From NCBI RefSeq assembly GCF_900156065.1, contig NZ_FTNF01000009.1, forward strand, positions 1 through 64,000: 64,000 bases of DNA, written 5' to 3'. This document shows positions 19,277-29,338 of this stretch, in pieces. The translations under genes and the position numbers were made by a program. The notes beneath the pieces were generated by a model. The model had not been told where the DNA came from. It saw only the letters and a list, made by a program, of their open reading frames with translations, and made no database searches. How positions within the stretch are numbered: position 1 is the stretch's first letter; every line of letters begins with the position of its first letter. The stretch is from Micromonospora avicenniae. Its GTDB lineage: Bacteria > Actinomycetota > Actinomycetes > Mycobacteriales > Micromonosporaceae.

Positions 19277-19981
19277 GTGACGGAGATCGACTGGACGCGG
19301 CTGCGCGCCGCCGCCACCGAGGTGATGCGGCATGCGTACGCCCCATACTCGAAGTTTCCGGTCGGAGCGGCCGGTCTGGTCGACGACGGCCGGGTGGTGG
19401 TCGGCTGCAACGTGGAGAACGCCGCGTACGGGGTGGTGCTCTGCGCCGAGTGCGGTGTCGTCTCCTCGCTGCACGCCACCGGCGGGGGCCGGCTCGTAGC
19501 GCTCTCCTGCGTCGACGCGACCGGGGAGCCGCTGATGCCGTGCGGCCGGTGCCGGCAGCTGCTCTGGGAGAACGGTGGTCCGGAGTGCCTGATCGAGACG
19601 AAGGGGCGCCCGCTGCGGATGGCCGAGCTGCTGCCGCACGCGTTCGGCGTCGAGGACCTGGAGGCGGTGGTCGGGGAGACCCCGCTGCCGGTGGTGCCGG
19701 AGCGGTTGGCCGCCTGGCGCGGCCGGGGCACGGTCTTCGTGCATCCGGATCTCTCCGCCGGCCAGCAGGTCTGGACGGCGTACTGGGAGCGGTCGGCGGG
19801 GGACGACGCGGGGGCCGAAACCGGTGTGCTGGAGGAAGGGCCGAGCTGGGACGACCCGGCCGAGGCGATCACCTGGGGGCTGGCCCGTACACCCCGGGTG
19901 GTGGTGGTCGACGCGAGCGGCACCATCTTCTGGGCGGGCGAGGGCGAGCCGCCGATGGAGATCCCGGTCCGCTGGGGTTGA
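19277..19981 (+). CDS. cdd: cytidine deaminase with C-terminal extension
   Basis: 234 residues; deaminates cytidine and deoxycytidine to uridines. Zinc-site residues C56 and E58 (CAEC), C89 and C92 (PCGRCRQ) and the substrate motif GCNVENAAYG are all present in residues 1-125. Tetrameric Cdds are about 130 residues, so residues 140-234 are an additional domain with a WTAYWERSAGDD segment and an RVVVVDASGTIFWAGEGE end that I do not recognise. GTG 19277 fits the family start. Downstream of the nucleoside transporter and upstream of deoA. Confidence 0.93.
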   Translation: MTEIDWTRLRAAATEVMRHAYAPYSKFPVGAAGLVDDGRVVVGCNVENAAYGVVLCAECGVVSSLHATGGGRLVALSCVDATGEPLMPCGRCRQLLWENGGPECLIETKGRPLRMAELLPHAFGVEDLEAVVGETPLPVVPERLAAWRGRGTVFVHPDLSAGQQVWTAYWERSAGDDAGAETGVLEEGPSWDDPAEAITWGLARTPRVVVVDASGTIFWAGEGEPPMEIPVRWG

Positions 19982-20020
19982 TCGTGGTTCAGCTTCGGAG
20001 CCGGGGCCGGTCGAGCGTGG

Positions 20021-20092
20021 GGATCGGGCCGACCATCACCGGCTCCGGGCGGTCAGGCTTGATCCCTCCGCCGGTGACGGTCGGCCCGATCC
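20021..20092 (-). repeat. 72-nt hairpin element, copy 1
   Basis: Arms 20021-20043 and 20070-20092 pair over 23 bp with one mismatch; the loop is 26 nt (20044-20069). On the minus strand the loop begins GGAGGGATCAAGCC and ends CGCCCGGA, and the mismatch becomes a G.U pair. The loop is identical to that of the element at 42781-42852 although the stems differ. It lies between cdd and deoA. Confidence 0.8.
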
Positions 20093-20192
20093 TCGGTGGT
20101 AGCGGAGCCTGGTCCCCGTCACGGTCGCGAGTGTCCCCGTGGTCGCTGGTACTGGGCCGGTATCGCCATGACAACAAGGAAAGAACTTTCTG

Positions 20193-21473
20193 ATGAGTGC
20201 TCTCACTGCGGTTGATGTCATCCGGACCAAACGGGACGGGGGCGTGCTGTCGGACGACCAGATCGACTGGGTGATGGACGCGTACACCCGGGGGCAGGTC
20301 GCCGACGAGCAGATGTCCGCGCTGGCCATGGCGATCCTGCTCCGCGGCATGACCGGTCCGGAGATCGCCCGGTGGACCGCGGCGATGATCGCGAGCGGCG
20401 AGCGGTTGGATCTCTCCGCCGTCGACCGGCCGACCGTGGACAAGCACTCCACCGGAGGTGTCGGCGACAAGATCACTTTGCCGCTGACCCCGCTGGTGGC
20501 GGCCTGCGGTGCGGCGGTGCCGCAGCTCTCCGGGCGCGGCCTCGGGCACACCGGAGGAACGCTGGACAAGCTCGAGTCGATCCCGGGCTGGCGGGCGACG
20601 CTCACCAACGACGAGTTCATCGGCCAGCTGCGCGACGTGGGAGCGGCGATCTGTGCGGCCGGTGCCGGGCTCGCCCCCGCCGACCGCAAGCTGTACGCGC
20701 TGCGTGACGTGACCGGCACCGTCGAGGCGATCCCGCTGATCGCCAGTTCGATCATGAGCAAGAAGATCGCCGAGGGGACCAGCGCTCTGGTGCTCGACGT
20801 CAAGGTCGGCTCGGGTGCCTTCATGAAGTCCGTCGAGCAGGCCCGCGAGCTGGCCCGCACGATGGTCGAGCTGGGCGGGGCGCACGGGGTGCGGACTGTC
20901 GCGCTGCTCACCGACATGTCCACCCCACTCGGTCTGGCGATCGGCAACGGTGTCGAGGTCGCCGAGTCGGTCGAGGTGCTGGCCGGTGGCGGCCCGACCG
21001 ACGTCCTGGAGCTGACCCTGGCCCTCGCCCGGGAGATGCTCGACGCCGCCGGCCTCAGCGACGCCGACCCGCAGGTGGCGCTCCGCGACGGCCGCGCCAT
21101 GGACGTGTGGCGGGCGATGATCCGCGCCCAGGGCGGCGACCCGGACGCTCCGCTGCCGACCGCTCCGGAGATCGAGACGGTCCGGGCGGAGGCCGACGGC
21201 CACGTCGAAGCGATCGACGCGTACGCCATGGGGGTGGCCGCGTGGCGACTCGGCGCGGGTCGCGCGCGCAAGGAGGACCCGGTGAGTGCCCCGGCCGGTG
21301 TGGTGCTGCACAAGCGGCCCGGCGACCGGGTGCGTGCCGGTGAGACCCTCTACGAGTTGCGGGCCGAGCAGGCCGATCGGATTCCCGCGGCGATGGCCGA
21401 GGCCGCCGGCGCGGTGCGGATCTCCGAGACGCCCCCGGTCGGTCGGCCCCTGGTGATCGAGCGGATCGGCTGA
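20193..21473 (+). CDS. deoA: thymidine phosphorylase
   Basis: 426 residues; converts thymidine or deoxyuridine plus phosphate to base and deoxyribose-1-phosphate. The phosphate-binding signature KHSTGGVGDK near residue 84 and SGRGLGHTGGTLDKLESIPG near 113 are diagnostic of the nucleoside phosphorylase II family; the C-terminal barrel-hammerhead domain (GVVLHKRPGDRVRAGETLYE) is complete. ATG 20193 follows AAGGA by about 12 nt. A 211-nt gap containing the hairpin element separates it from cdd, so it may have its own promoter. Confidence 0.95.
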   Translation: MSALTAVDVIRTKRDGGVLSDDQIDWVMDAYTRGQVADEQMSALAMAILLRGMTGPEIARWTAAMIASGERLDLSAVDRPTVDKHSTGGVGDKITLPLTPLVAACGAAVPQLSGRGLGHTGGTLDKLESIPGWRATLTNDEFIGQLRDVGAAICAAGAGLAPADRKLYALRDVTGTVEAIPLIASSIMSKKIAEGTSALVLDVKVGSGAFMKSVEQARELARTMVELGGAHGVRTVALLTDMSTPLGLAIGNGVEVAESVEVLAGGGPTDVLELTLALAREMLDAAGLSDADPQVALRDGRAMDVWRAMIRAQGGDPDAPLPTAPEIETVRAEADGHVEAIDAYAMGVAAWRLGAGRARKEDPVSAPAGVVLHKRPGDRVRAGETLYELRAEQADRIPAAMAEAAGAVRISETPPVGRPLVIERIG

Positions 21474-21577
21474 CCCGGTATCGGGCGGGCCGGCATGGTG
21501 CCGGTCACCCGGGGTCGCTATTCTGCCTGGCCAGGGGGGATAACCGGCGTTGAGCCGTTGCGAGCAAGGGAACCGCC

Positions 21578-22258
21578 GTGACCGTACCTGCCCCCGACCC
21601 ACGTGAGGTGCGTGAGGCGAGCCTGGACGAGCTGTCCCGGCTGGGCCTGCCGCTGCCGCCGCCGCAGTTTCCGCTGGTGTGGGAACCCGGCGACCAGATC
21701 GAGCTGCGGTCCACCGCGGAGATCGAGGCGCGGATCGCGGTACTGCACCTGATCCTGGCCCGTTGCTTCGGGATGCCGCCGCAGGCCGCGATGAGCTGGT
21801 TGCTCGCCTCGCACCTGGTGGAGAAGGTCACCCCGCCGGAGTGGCAGTTCGTCACCGGCAGCAAGGGGGATCACCGCTCCTTCGTGCTGCACCACGACGC
21901 GCTCTTCTCGCTGGCGTGGGTGCTCGGCCTGACCAAGCTGCTCGACCCGACCCTCCCGGTGGACGAACGGCTGGTCGAGCGGATGCCGGACATCGCCGCC
22001 GGTGAGACCTTCGCCGAGTGGCGGTCCCGGATCCTCGCCGCGCCGCAGCACCCCGCCGACGCGGCCGCCCTGCTCGACCTGCACTACTGCCTGGACTGGG
22101 CGTACCTGGAGGTGGAGCGGAACGGCCGCCGGCCGCCCGGGCTGGTCGACGCCAACGCGATCGGTCAGCGGCGGTGGGCGCTGGAGTGGGCGGTGGTGCT
22201 GCGCGGGCCGTACCACGACGAGCCGCCCGGTTGGGAAGAGGTCGACCTCTCCACCTGA
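21578..22258 (+). CDS. DUF4272 protein
   Basis: 226 residues. The DUF4272-like pattern is visible: an N-terminal IEARIAVLHLILARCFGMPP helix, a central WVLGLTKLLDPTLPVDE motif and the C-terminal QRRWALEWAV ending. Function unknown; no membrane segment or signal. A TATTCT hexamer at about 21520 could be its -10 box. It ends 16 nt from the convergent methyltransferase gene. Confidence 0.8.
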   Translation: MTVPAPDPREVREASLDELSRLGLPLPPPQFPLVWEPGDQIELRSTAEIEARIAVLHLILARCFGMPPQAAMSWLLASHLVEKVTPPEWQFVTGSKGDHRSFVLHHDALFSLAWVLGLTKLLDPTLPVDERLVERMPDIAAGETFAEWRSRILAAPQHPADAAALLDLHYCLDWAYLEVERNGRRPPGLVDANAIGQRRWALEWAVVLRGPYHDEPPGWEEVDLST

Positions 22259-22274
22259 GCCGGACCGGCCGCCG

Positions 22275-23138
22275 TCAGCGCGGCACCGGATGCCACACGC
22301 CGAGCCGGACCGCGACCGTCACCCGTACCGGCTCGGCCACCGCCGCGAGGCGGGCGGCCAGCCCGGCCGGATCGGTGTGCCAGGCACTCGGGCCCATACC
22401 CACCAGTGTGGCCACCTCCGGCCTGGTCAAGGCCAGCTCGCGGCGGTGCACGGTCTCGGTGGCGCAGGTGAAGTGCGTACCCAGGCTGGCAGCCACCCGG
22501 TCCTGCTTGGCCGGATCGACCCGGAGCAGCCCGAGCGGCCCGATCAGCTCGGCTAGGTGGTCCTCCGCGGGCGTCACCACCAGCAGCGCACCGGCTGGGT
22601 CCAGCACCCGGTGGAACTCGGCACCGTGTCGTGGCGCGAAGACGTTCAGCAGCAGGGCGGCGGCACCGTCGGCGACCGGAAGTCGCTGCCAGGTGTCGGC
22701 CAGCGCCGCCGCGACCCGCGGGTCCGCCCGGGCGGCCCGCCGCAGCGCCGGCTTCGAGACGTCGAGCGCCAGGCCGACGGCGTCCGGCAGTGCCGCCAGC
22801 ACCGCGGCGAGGTGCCGGCCGGTGCCGGCGCCGGCATCCACCACCAGGGGATACGCCCCGGCGGCTGGGCCGACCGCGGCCACCGCCGCGTCCGCCAGCG
22901 CCGCCGAGATGAGGTCGTAGTGACCGGCGGCCAGGAAATCGGCCCGGGCGGCCACCATCTCGGCGGTGTCGCCGGGGTGCGGCGCGCGACCGGCCAGCAG
23001 GTTGACGTAGCCCTGCCGGGCCACGTCGAAGCTGTGCCGGCGCGGGCAGCGCAGCGCACGGGCGGTGCCGGCGTGGGTCTCGCTCAGTGGCTCACCACAG
23101 ACCGGGCAGCGGAGCCGCTGGAGGATGCGGGAATCCAT
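22275..23138 (-). CDS. RlmA-type 23S rRNA (guanine-N1) methyltransferase
   Basis: 287 residues. An N-terminal zinc knuckle (C11, C14, C31, H35; LRCPVCGEPLSE then RCPRRHSFDVA) is followed by GYVNLL, characteristic of RlmA, and a SAM-binding VVDAGAGTGRHL near residue 98. RlmA(I) modifies G745 and RlmA(II)/TlrB-type enzymes modify G748, the latter giving resistance to mycinosyl macrolides. Which class this belongs to cannot be decided by eye. It lies among salvage genes on the opposite strand. Confidence 0.85.
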   Translation of the reverse strand: MDSRILQRLRCPVCGEPLSETHAGTARALRCPRRHSFDVARQGYVNLLAGRAPHPGDTAEMVAARADFLAAGHYDLISAALADAAVAAVGPAAGAYPLVVDAGAGTGRHLAAVLAALPDAVGLALDVSKPALRRAARADPRVAAALADTWQRLPVADGAAALLLNVFAPRHGAEFHRVLDPAGALLVVTPAEDHLAELIGPLGLLRVDPAKQDRVAASLGTHFTCATETVHRRELALTRPEVATLVGMGPSAWHTDPAGLAARLAAVAEPVRVTVAVRLGVWHPVPR

Positions 23139-23139
23139 G

Positions 23140-23247
23140 TCAGGCGTCCAGTCGGGTCGGCACCGCGGGTACCCGGCGGTGGTCGTCGTCGCGGTGGGGC
23201 GGGAGCGCGGCGGTGGGCGCTCGGCGATCGGGATCGGGCAGCTCCAC
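23140..23247 (-). CDS. possible 35-residue leader ORF before rlmA
   Basis: GTG 23247 opens a 35-codon frame whose TGA lies 1 nt before the methyltransferase ATG. The minus strand reads TACGGT about 11 nt before the GTG, so the transcript could be leaderless. The peptide is charged and Pro-rich (begins MELPDPDRRAPTAALPPHR). It could be a regulatory leader peptide or spurious; no homology is recognised. Confidence 0.3.
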   Translation of the reverse strand: MELPDPDRRAPTAALPPHRDDDHRRVPAVPTRLDA

Positions 23248-23385
23248 GTCGACTACCGTAGGCCCACCCGTCGCCGAGCAGGCCCGCACCCGGCCGTCCA
23301 GCACAGCCGGACGAACGGAAGGCGGTAGTGCCGGACGCGGCCGGTCCGCGGAATGACGAGGGCCGCGCCGCACTAGGGTCTGGGA

Positions 23386-24471
23386 ATGGTCGCGAACATC
23401 CGGTACGAGGACATCGTCAAGGCCCCGAAGGCGTTGCTGCACGATCATCTGGACGGTGGCCTGCGGCCGGCGACGATCGTCGAGTTGGCCGCGGAGGTGG
23501 GGCACCAGCTGCCCGCCACCGATCCCGAGGAGCTCGGACGCTGGTTCGTGGCGGCGGCCGACTCGGGTTCGCTGGAGCGGTACCTGGAGACCTTCGCGCA
23601 CACCGTGGCCGTGATGCAGACCGCGCCCGCGCTGCGTCGGGTGGCCCGGGAGTGCGCGCTCGACCTGGCCCTCGACGGCGTCGTGTACGCCGAGGTGCGT
23701 TTCGCCCCCGAGCAGCACCTGGAGCGGGACCTCACGCTGGACGAGGTCGTCGAGGCGGTGCTCGCCGGCTTCGCGGAGGGCAGCGCCGAGGCCGCCGCTG
23801 CGGGCAAGCCGATCCGGGTGGGCACGCTGCTCACCGCGATGCGGCACGCCGCCCGCTCGCAGGAGATCGCCGAGCTGGCCGTACGGCACCGGGACGCCGG
23901 GGTGGTGGGTTTCGACATCGCGGGGGCCGAGGCCGGCTTCCCACCCACCCGGCACCTGGACGCCTTCGAGTACCTGCAGCGGGAGAACTTCCACTTCACC
24001 ATCCATGCCGGTGAGGCGTTCGGGTTGCCGTCGATCTGGCAGGCGATCCAGTGGTGCGGGGCGGACCGGCTCGGCCACGGGGTGCGGATCGTGGACGACA
24101 TCAGCACCGAAGGACCGGATCCGGTGCTCGGCCGGCTGGCCGCGTACGTACGGGACAAGCGGATCCCGCTGGAGCTCTGCCCGTCCTCGAACGTGCAGAC
24201 CGGTGCCGCCCCGTCGATCATCGAGCACCCGATCGGTCTGCTGCGTGATCTTCGTTTCCGGGTCACGGTGAACACCGACAACCGGCTCATGAGCGGCACC
24301 TCGATGTCGCGGGAGATGGCGCTGCTGGTGGACGCGTTCGACTACGGCTGGGCCGAGCTGCGGTGGTTCACGATCAACGCGATGAAGAGCGCCTTCATCC
24401 CGTTCGACGAGCGCCTGAAGATCATCGACGAAGTGATCAAGCCCGCCTACGAGCCGCTGTTGCGGGACTGA
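23386..24471 (+). CDS. add: adenosine deaminase
   Basis: 361 residues; hydrolyses adenosine and deoxyadenosine to inosines. Zinc ligands H19 and H21 (HDHLDGG), the [10 protein letters not shown] motif near residue 206 (zinc His plus catalytic Glu), LGHGVRI near 228 and [10 protein letters not shown] near 299 (zinc Asp) are all present. Length is typical. ATG 23386 is well placed. Its 3' end overlaps the convergent uridine kinase-like gene by 25 nt. Confidence 0.95.
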   Translation: MVANIRYEDIVKAPKALLHDHLDGGLRPATIVELAAEVGHQLPATDPEELGRWFVAAADSGSLERYLETFAHTVAVMQTAPALRRVARECALDLALDGVVYAEVRFAPEQHLERDLTLDEVVEAVLAGFAEGSAEAAAAGKPIRVGTLLTAMRHAARSQEIAELAVRHRDAGVVGFDIAGAEAGFPPTRHLDAFEYLQRENFHFTIHAGEAFGLPSIWQAIQWCGADRLGHGVRIVDDISTEGPDPVLGRLAAYVRDKRIPLELCPSSNVQTGAAPSIIEHPIGLLRDLRFRVTVNTDNRLMSGTSMSREMALLVDAFDYGWAELRWFTINAMKSAFIPFDERLKIIDEVIKPAYEPLLRD

Positions 24472-25076
24472 TCGGCATGGTACGGGTGGCCGGCGAGCAG
24501 GCCGGCCACCCGGTGCAGCACCTCGCGGCCCCGGGCCGCCTCCGCACCGAGGTTCGTCTGGCGGTGCAGTACCGCCGGTTCTGTGCGCAGCAACGCCAGC
24601 CCTCGTCGTACCAGCACCCGCGGTGCCTTGCGCTGTTCGGAGAGGTCGCGGGCGAGTCGGCGGAAGAAGGTGGCGCTGCGGGGCCGGCGTAGCGCGTACG
24701 CCCCGGCAAGCAGTCCGCGCCGGCGGCACTCTCCGACGATCTCGGCGGCGAAGATCCCTTCGGCCACAAAAAGTGGCGATCCGGCTATGTCAAATGTCCG
24801 GGTGGTCACCCGGCGGTCCGCGTCGATGGAGTAGACGGGGATTTCCGCCTGGCCCTCTCGCGCGAGCCGGGCGATCGCCTCGAGCGCCGCCTCTGCATTC
24901 CAGGACTGTGGTGACTCCCAATCCACCTGGCCGTTTCGTCGCGGCAACGTAGGGTCATCGCCGTCCTTGTAGAAGTCGTCCAAGCACAGCACCGGGAGCC
25001 CGGTTCGCTGCGCTATGTATGACTTTCCGGAGCCGGAAGGGCCGGCCAGTAATACAACACGGTGCGGATGATTCAT
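24447..25076 (-). CDS. uridine kinase-like P-loop protein
   Basis: 209 residues. Walker A GPSGSGKS at residues 12-19, then [16 protein letters not shown], which matches the uridine/phosphoribulokinase substrate loop, and [13 protein letters not shown] near 105. It probably phosphorylates uridine or cytidine, completing pyrimidine salvage; other small-molecule kinases of this fold are possible. ATG 25076. The last 25 nt overlap the 3' end of add on the other strand. Confidence 0.8.
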   Translation of the reverse strand: MNHPHRVVLLAGPSGSGKSYIAQRTGLPVLCLDDFYKDGDDPTLPRRNGQVDWESPQSWNAEAALEAIARLAREGQAEIPVYSIDADRRVTTRTFDIAGSPLFVAEGIFAAEIVGECRRRGLLAGAYALRRPRSATFFRRLARDLSEQRKAPRVLVRRGLALLRTEPAVLHRQTNLGAEAARGREVLHRVAGLLAGHPYHADQSRNSGS

Positions 25077-25269
25077 TACCTTGAGTAACTCCGGCCAGAC
25101 GGTGTGCTATCAAAACGCTTCAACATCTCATCACACGGTGGGTGGCGGCCAACCTGGGCTTTCCTCTTGTCGAGCGGCGTGATGGAATCTCGGGGGTCCG
25201 ACCCGCCGGGTCGGTCGCTGGGCGTTGCCCGGGGCAACGCGCGGACGCTGTAATCGCGAGGACGGTGAC

Positions 25270-28200
25270 GTGAGCAAACGGCCGAAGACGGCGGGCTCCT
25301 TCCTGTCGCGGCTGCGCCAGCCGGCCAGTCGACTCCGGGACATGCCGATCTGGTCCAAGCTCGGTCTCATCATGATCGTGCCGACCATCGCCACGGTCGT
25401 GGTGGGCGCCAACGGTCTGGTCGACCACCTGGAGACGCTCAACAATGCCAACCGGGCGGGCGATCTGGCCAACCTCTCCGGCTACTCGGGTGACCTGATC
25501 GACGACCTGCAGGACGAGCGGACCACCGCCGTGCTGTTGCTGGTGTCGCCCCCGGGCCAGGCGAGAGCGCAGTACCAGGAGGCGTACAACCGGGTCAACA
25601 CCCGAGTCGACCAGGCGAAGGGCCCCTACCTGCGGCAGCGCGCGTCGATCGACGGGCTCCCGGGCAGTCTCGAGGGCTTGCTCGACAAGATCGACCGAAG
25701 CCTCACCGACATGCCCGGCATTCGCAGCCAGGTCTACAACGGCAAGCTCCGGCCGGTCGAGGCCACGCAGGCGTACGAGAACGTGATCACCGACCTGCTC
25801 GCCATCCGCGACTCGGCCACCCAGCTCGCCGGTGACAACAACCTGAGTGACCGGATGCGGGCCGCCGCCGCGGTGGCGCGGGAGAAGGAGTTCCTCTCCC
25901 TGCGACGGGTGGTGGTGCACCAGGCACTGGCGCAGAAACAGCTGACTCCGGCCCTGCGCACCGAGTACATCGCCAGCGGCACCGGGCAGGACCAGGCCGC
26001 ACAGAACTTCAAGGCGGTCGCCACCGAGGACGAGGTCCGCTTCCACGACCAGACCATCGCGGGCGGCGACCGGCGCGAGGCCGAGCGCTACGTCGGCTGG
26101 ATCAACGGCAACACCAGCGGCAGCATGGTCGGCGCCCCCTTCGGGCCGGACCAGTGGGACGCGGCCATGGTCGCCAACGCGAAGCTGATCCGGACGGTGG
26201 AGACGAAGCTCGACGGCGACGTGGTCCGCCTGGCCGAGGGCATCCGCTCCGATGTGCAGCGCCAGGTGTTCCTGGAGACCGGCCTCCTGCTGAGCATGCT
26301 CCTGCTGGCCATCCTCTTCGCCTACCTGGTCGCCCGCTCGATGGCCCGTTCGCTGCGTGAGCTGCGTCAGGGCGCCCTCGCCGTGGCCCAGTACGGCCTC
26401 CCGCAGGCCGTGGCCCGGCTGCGTGACCCGCAGGTCACCGGGCAGCTCTCCCCGGTCCAGCTCGCCAACCAGATCGCCGAGCCGCTCCCGGTGCGCAGCA
26501 AGGACGAGTTCGGTCAGGTGACCGAGGCGTTCAACGCCGTCCACCTCGAGGCGGTCCGCACCGCGGCCGAGCAGGCGGCGCTGCGTGCGTCAGTCGCGAC
26601 GATGTTCGTCAACCTGGCCCGCCGGTCGCAGATCCTGGTCGACCGCCTGATCGGGCACCTCGACCGGCTGGAGCGCGGCGAGGAGGACCCGGACCGGCTG
26701 GCCGAGCTGTTCCAGCTCGACCACCTGGCCACCCGGATGCGCCGCAACGACGAGAACCTGCTGGTGCTCGCCGGCGCCGACTCCACCCGTGTGCAGCGGG
26801 AGCCAGCCGCCCTGATCGACGTGCTGCGTGCCGCGCAGTCCGAGGTCGAGCACTACACCCGTATCGAGTTCGGCGTGATCGACCGCGACATCGAGATCGC
26901 CGCGCACGCCGTCAACGACCTGGTCCACCTGGTCGCCGAGCTGTTCGACAACGCCACCGCGTTCTCGCCGCCGGACTCGCAGGTGCAGGTCGAGGCGCGC
27001 CGGGTCGGCGACCGTTCCTCGCTCTACGTCGAGGACCGCGGCATCGGCATCAGCGCGGACCAGCTCCAGGAACTCAACGAGCGACTCGCCACGCCGCCGC
27101 AGGTGGACGTGGCCGTCTCCCGGATGATGGGCCTGGTCGTGGTGGCCCGGCTCGCCTCCCGGCACGGCGTTCGGGTGGAGCTGCGCCCGGGCATCGACCG
27201 TGGCACCGTGGCGGAGGTCATGCTCCCCACCTCGGTGCTGGTGCCTCGCGCGCTCTCCGGTCGGGTGCAGCAGCCCCCGGCGCTGCCGGCCCCGGCCGGC
27301 GGCCCGGCACCGGCCACCCCCACGCCGAGTTTCGGTGCGCTGCCCGCGTTGGGCGTGCGGCAGAGCGAGTCCGGCAACCAGGTCACCCTCGGCGGCCGTG
27401 CCTTCGATCCGGCATCCCGTAACGGATCGGGCACCCCGACGCCGTCCGCTCCGGGACGCGGCATGCCCGCCTGGTCGGACCTCACCGGCGTCGCCCCGAC
27501 CAACGGCAACGGCACATTCACTCCGCGTCCCGCCAACGGCCAGTCGATCGACCCACTGCCGCAGCGTCGGGGCGTCGACGGTGAATCGGGCGACGGCCAG
27601 CCGACGGCCATTCCGCGGCAGCTGCCGAGCAGCCCCGAGGTGACCCCGTACTCGCCGCCGGTCTCCGCGCCGCCGCTGCCACCGGTCTCCGGTGGGCCGG
27701 TGTCCGGATCGCCGGTCTCCGCGCAGCCGTACTCAGGTGCTCCGATCTCGGCCTCGCCGTACGCGGGTCCGCCGGTCTCGGCGCAGCCGTACTCGGCCCC
27801 ACCGGCCACGGCGCAGCCGTATTCGGCGCCGCCGGCCACGGCGCAGCCGTACTCGGCCCCACCGGTCTCGGCGCAGCCCTATTCGGTGCCGCCGGCCGCG
27901 ACGCAGCCGTACTCCGCGCCGCCGGCCGTCGGGCAGCCGCCGGCTCCGCCGGCGAACCCACTGCCGTCCCGGCCCAGCCCGAGCGCCTCGGCGCCGCCGG
28001 CCTGGCCGCCGGTGGCCGACGCGGAGCGGGAGCCGGCCACGCCGCCGGTGCCGGAGCGCCTCGCCGCCGCTCTGGACATGACGACCGAGCTGCCGCGGGT
28101 GCCCCGGCCGGAGGCCCAGCCGGCTACCGCGCCGGCCGCGCCGCCGGCACCCAACCGGCCCGCGCCGGCTCCGCAGGCCCAGAACCAGCAGCGGTACGCG

Positions 28201-28836
28201 GACGAGACGATGGAGCTGCCGATCTTCCGGGAGCTCGAATCGGCCTGGTTCCGTACCCGCCGGCCCGGGCCGGAGGAGGCGGCTGGGGCCGCGAAGCCGG
28301 CGGCGGCGACGAACGGTGCGACGACCCAGCAGCTTGCCGCGGTCGACGCCATCGGTCAGGCCGGCCAGAAGACGACACCCGGGACGACAGGTAACGCACC
28401 GATGGCAGACACACCGACGGCGCGGGAGACCGGGTTGGGCGCGAACGGGGGCAGCCGTCCGACCGCCGCCGAGAGCATGCCCCGCCGTCCCGCACAACAG
28501 AACAACAGCTGGGAGAGCGCTGCCGACGACGGCTGGCGGGCCGCCACGGCAGCCACCGACGTGCCGGTGCGGTCGACCACGCCGACGGGGTTGCCGAAGC
28601 GCACCCCGATGGCGCAGCTCGTGCCGGGCGCGGTGGAGAAGCCGGCCACGTCCGTCCAACGGCGTTCGCCGGAGGCCGTCCGCGGTCTGCTCTCGGCCTA
28701 TCACCGGGGTGTGCAGCGGGGGCGCAGCAACCCCTCGGAGAGCAACCCAACCAACCCGGAGGCGGCTCCGGGGGGGCAGCAATCCTCGCAGTCCGACTCA
28801 GGCCCAGTGGCCGGGAGCGGGCAGAAGGAGCAATAA
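25270..28836 (+). CDS. conservon sensor histidine kinase with nitrate-sensing-like domain
   Basis: 1188 residues. Membrane helix at about 29-49, an extracytoplasmic helical NIT-like domain ([12 protein letters not shown] near 78), second helix about 338-357, a HAMP-like linker, then an atypical kinase core: N box [12 protein letters not shown] at 557, G1 VEDRGIGIS near 588 and G2 [11 protein letters not shown] near 618. There is no classical H box. The remaining roughly 500 residues are Pro/Ala-rich, include seven 30-bp repeats and end with [14 protein letters not shown] at 1107. This is the CvnA architecture of Streptomyces conservons and is followed by the matching roadblock, DUF742 and GTPase genes. 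GTG 25270 is the likely start. Confidence 0.88.
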   Translation: MSKRPKTAGSFLSRLRQPASRLRDMPIWSKLGLIMIVPTIATVVVGANGLVDHLETLNNANRAGDLANLSGYSGDLIDDLQDERTTAVLLLVSPPGQARAQYQEAYNRVNTRVDQAKGPYLRQRASIDGLPGSLEGLLDKIDRSLTDMPGIRSQVYNGKLRPVEATQAYENVITDLLAIRDSATQLAGDNNLSDRMRAAAAVAREKEFLSLRRVVVHQALAQKQLTPALRTEYIASGTGQDQAAQNFKAVATEDEVRFHDQTIAGGDRREAERYVGWINGNTSGSMVGAPFGPDQWDAAMVANAKLIRTVETKLDGDVVRLAEGIRSDVQRQVFLETGLLLSMLLLAILFAYLVARSMARSLRELRQGALAVAQYGLPQAVARLRDPQVTGQLSPVQLANQIAEPLPVRSKDEFGQVTEAFNAVHLEAVRTAAEQAALRASVATMFVNLARRSQILVDRLIGHLDRLERGEEDPDRLAELFQLDHLATRMRRNDENLLVLAGADSTRVQREPAALIDVLRAAQSEVEHYTRIEFGVIDRDIEIAAHAVNDLVHLVAELFDNATAFSPPDSQVQVEARRVGDRSSLYVEDRGIGISADQLQELNERLATPPQVDVAVSRMMGLVVVARLASRHGVRVELRPGIDRGTVAEVMLPTSVLVPRALSGRVQQPPALPAPAGGPAPATPTPSFGALPALGVRQSESGNQVTLGGRAFDPASRNGSGTPTPSAPGRGMPAWSDLTGVAPTNGNGTFTPRPANGQSIDPLPQRRGVDGESGDGQPTAIPRQLPSSPEVTPYSPPVSAPPLPPVSGGPVSGSPVSAQPYSGAPISASPYAGPPVSAQPYSAPPATAQPYSAPPATAQPYSAPPVSAQPYSVPPAATQPYSAPPAVGQPPAPPANPLPSRPSPSASAPPAWPPVADAEREPATPPVPERLAAALDMTTELPRVPRPEAQPATAPAAPPAPNRPAPAPQAQNQQRYADETMELPIFRELESAWFRTRRPGPEEAAGAAKPAAATNGATTQQLAAVDAIGQAGQKTTPGTTGNAPMADTPTARETGLGANGGSRPTAAESMPRRPAQQNNSWESAADDGWRAATAATDVPVRSTTPTGLPKRTPMAQLVPGAVEKPATSVQRRSPEAVRGLLSAYHRGVQRGRSNPSESNPTNPEAAPGGQQSSQSDSGPVAGSGQKEQ
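27721..27930 (+). repeat. seven 30-bp tandem repeats in the kinase gene
   Basis: Exactly 30-bp units start at 27721, 27751, 27781, 27811, 27841, 27871 and 27901, most beginning GCGCAGCCGTA. They encode 10-residue units of the type [10 protein letters not shown]. The second unit has diverged most. The tract forms an extended linker and could vary in copy number between strains. Confidence 0.85.
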
Positions 28837-28838
28837 CG

Positions 28839-29243
28839 ATGACTACTACGCAGGATCTCGGTTGGCTTCTCGCCAACTTCGCCGACCGGGTACCGGGGGT
28901 CGCGCACGCGGTCGCCGTCTCCGCGGACGGCCTGCTCCTCGCTGGGTCACGGGATCTCCCGCGTGACCGCGCCGACCAGCTGGCCGCGATCGCGTCCGGC
29001 CTGGTCAGCCTGACCCAGGGCGCGGCCCGTTGCTTCGAGGGAGGCGCGGTGCTGCAGACGGTCGTGGAGATGGACAATGGCTTCCTGTTCCTGATGTCCA
29101 TCTCCGACGGCTCGTCCTTCGCCGTGCTGGCTGCCCGCAGCTCTGATGTGGGGCAGGTCGGCTACGAGATGGCGTTGCTCGTCGACCGGGTGGGCGACGC
29201 GCTCACCCCGGCGCCGCGCGCTGCCGCGGGAATGCTGGGCTGA
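28839..29243 (+). CDS. roadblock/LC7 protein (conservon CvnB type)
   Basis: 134 residues with the roadblock/LC7 fold: [20 protein letters not shown] at the start, [12 protein letters not shown] near residue 27 and an [20 protein letters not shown] helix near 95. In conservons this protein binds the GTPase and may act on its nucleotide cycle. ATG 28839 begins 2 nt after the kinase stop, with AAGGAG just upstream, so the genes are co-translated. Confidence 0.92.
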   Translation: MTTTQDLGWLLANFADRVPGVAHAVAVSADGLLLAGSRDLPRDRADQLAAIASGLVSLTQGAARCFEGGAVLQTVVEMDNGFLFLMSISDGSSFAVLAARSSDVGQVGYEMALLVDRVGDALTPAPRAAAGMLG

Positions 29244-29338
29244 CGTCCTGCTGACCAGAGTCGGCAGGGCAGCAACGACGACGAGAGGGGCTCCACCGAG
29301 TGGAGCCGGTGCCGGGTACGAAGGAGGTGAGCGGCGAC

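Noticed and set aside
27721-27930. CRISPR-like array
   Set aside because: The 30-bp units are contiguous, without spacers, and encode in-frame Pro-rich repeats of the kinase.
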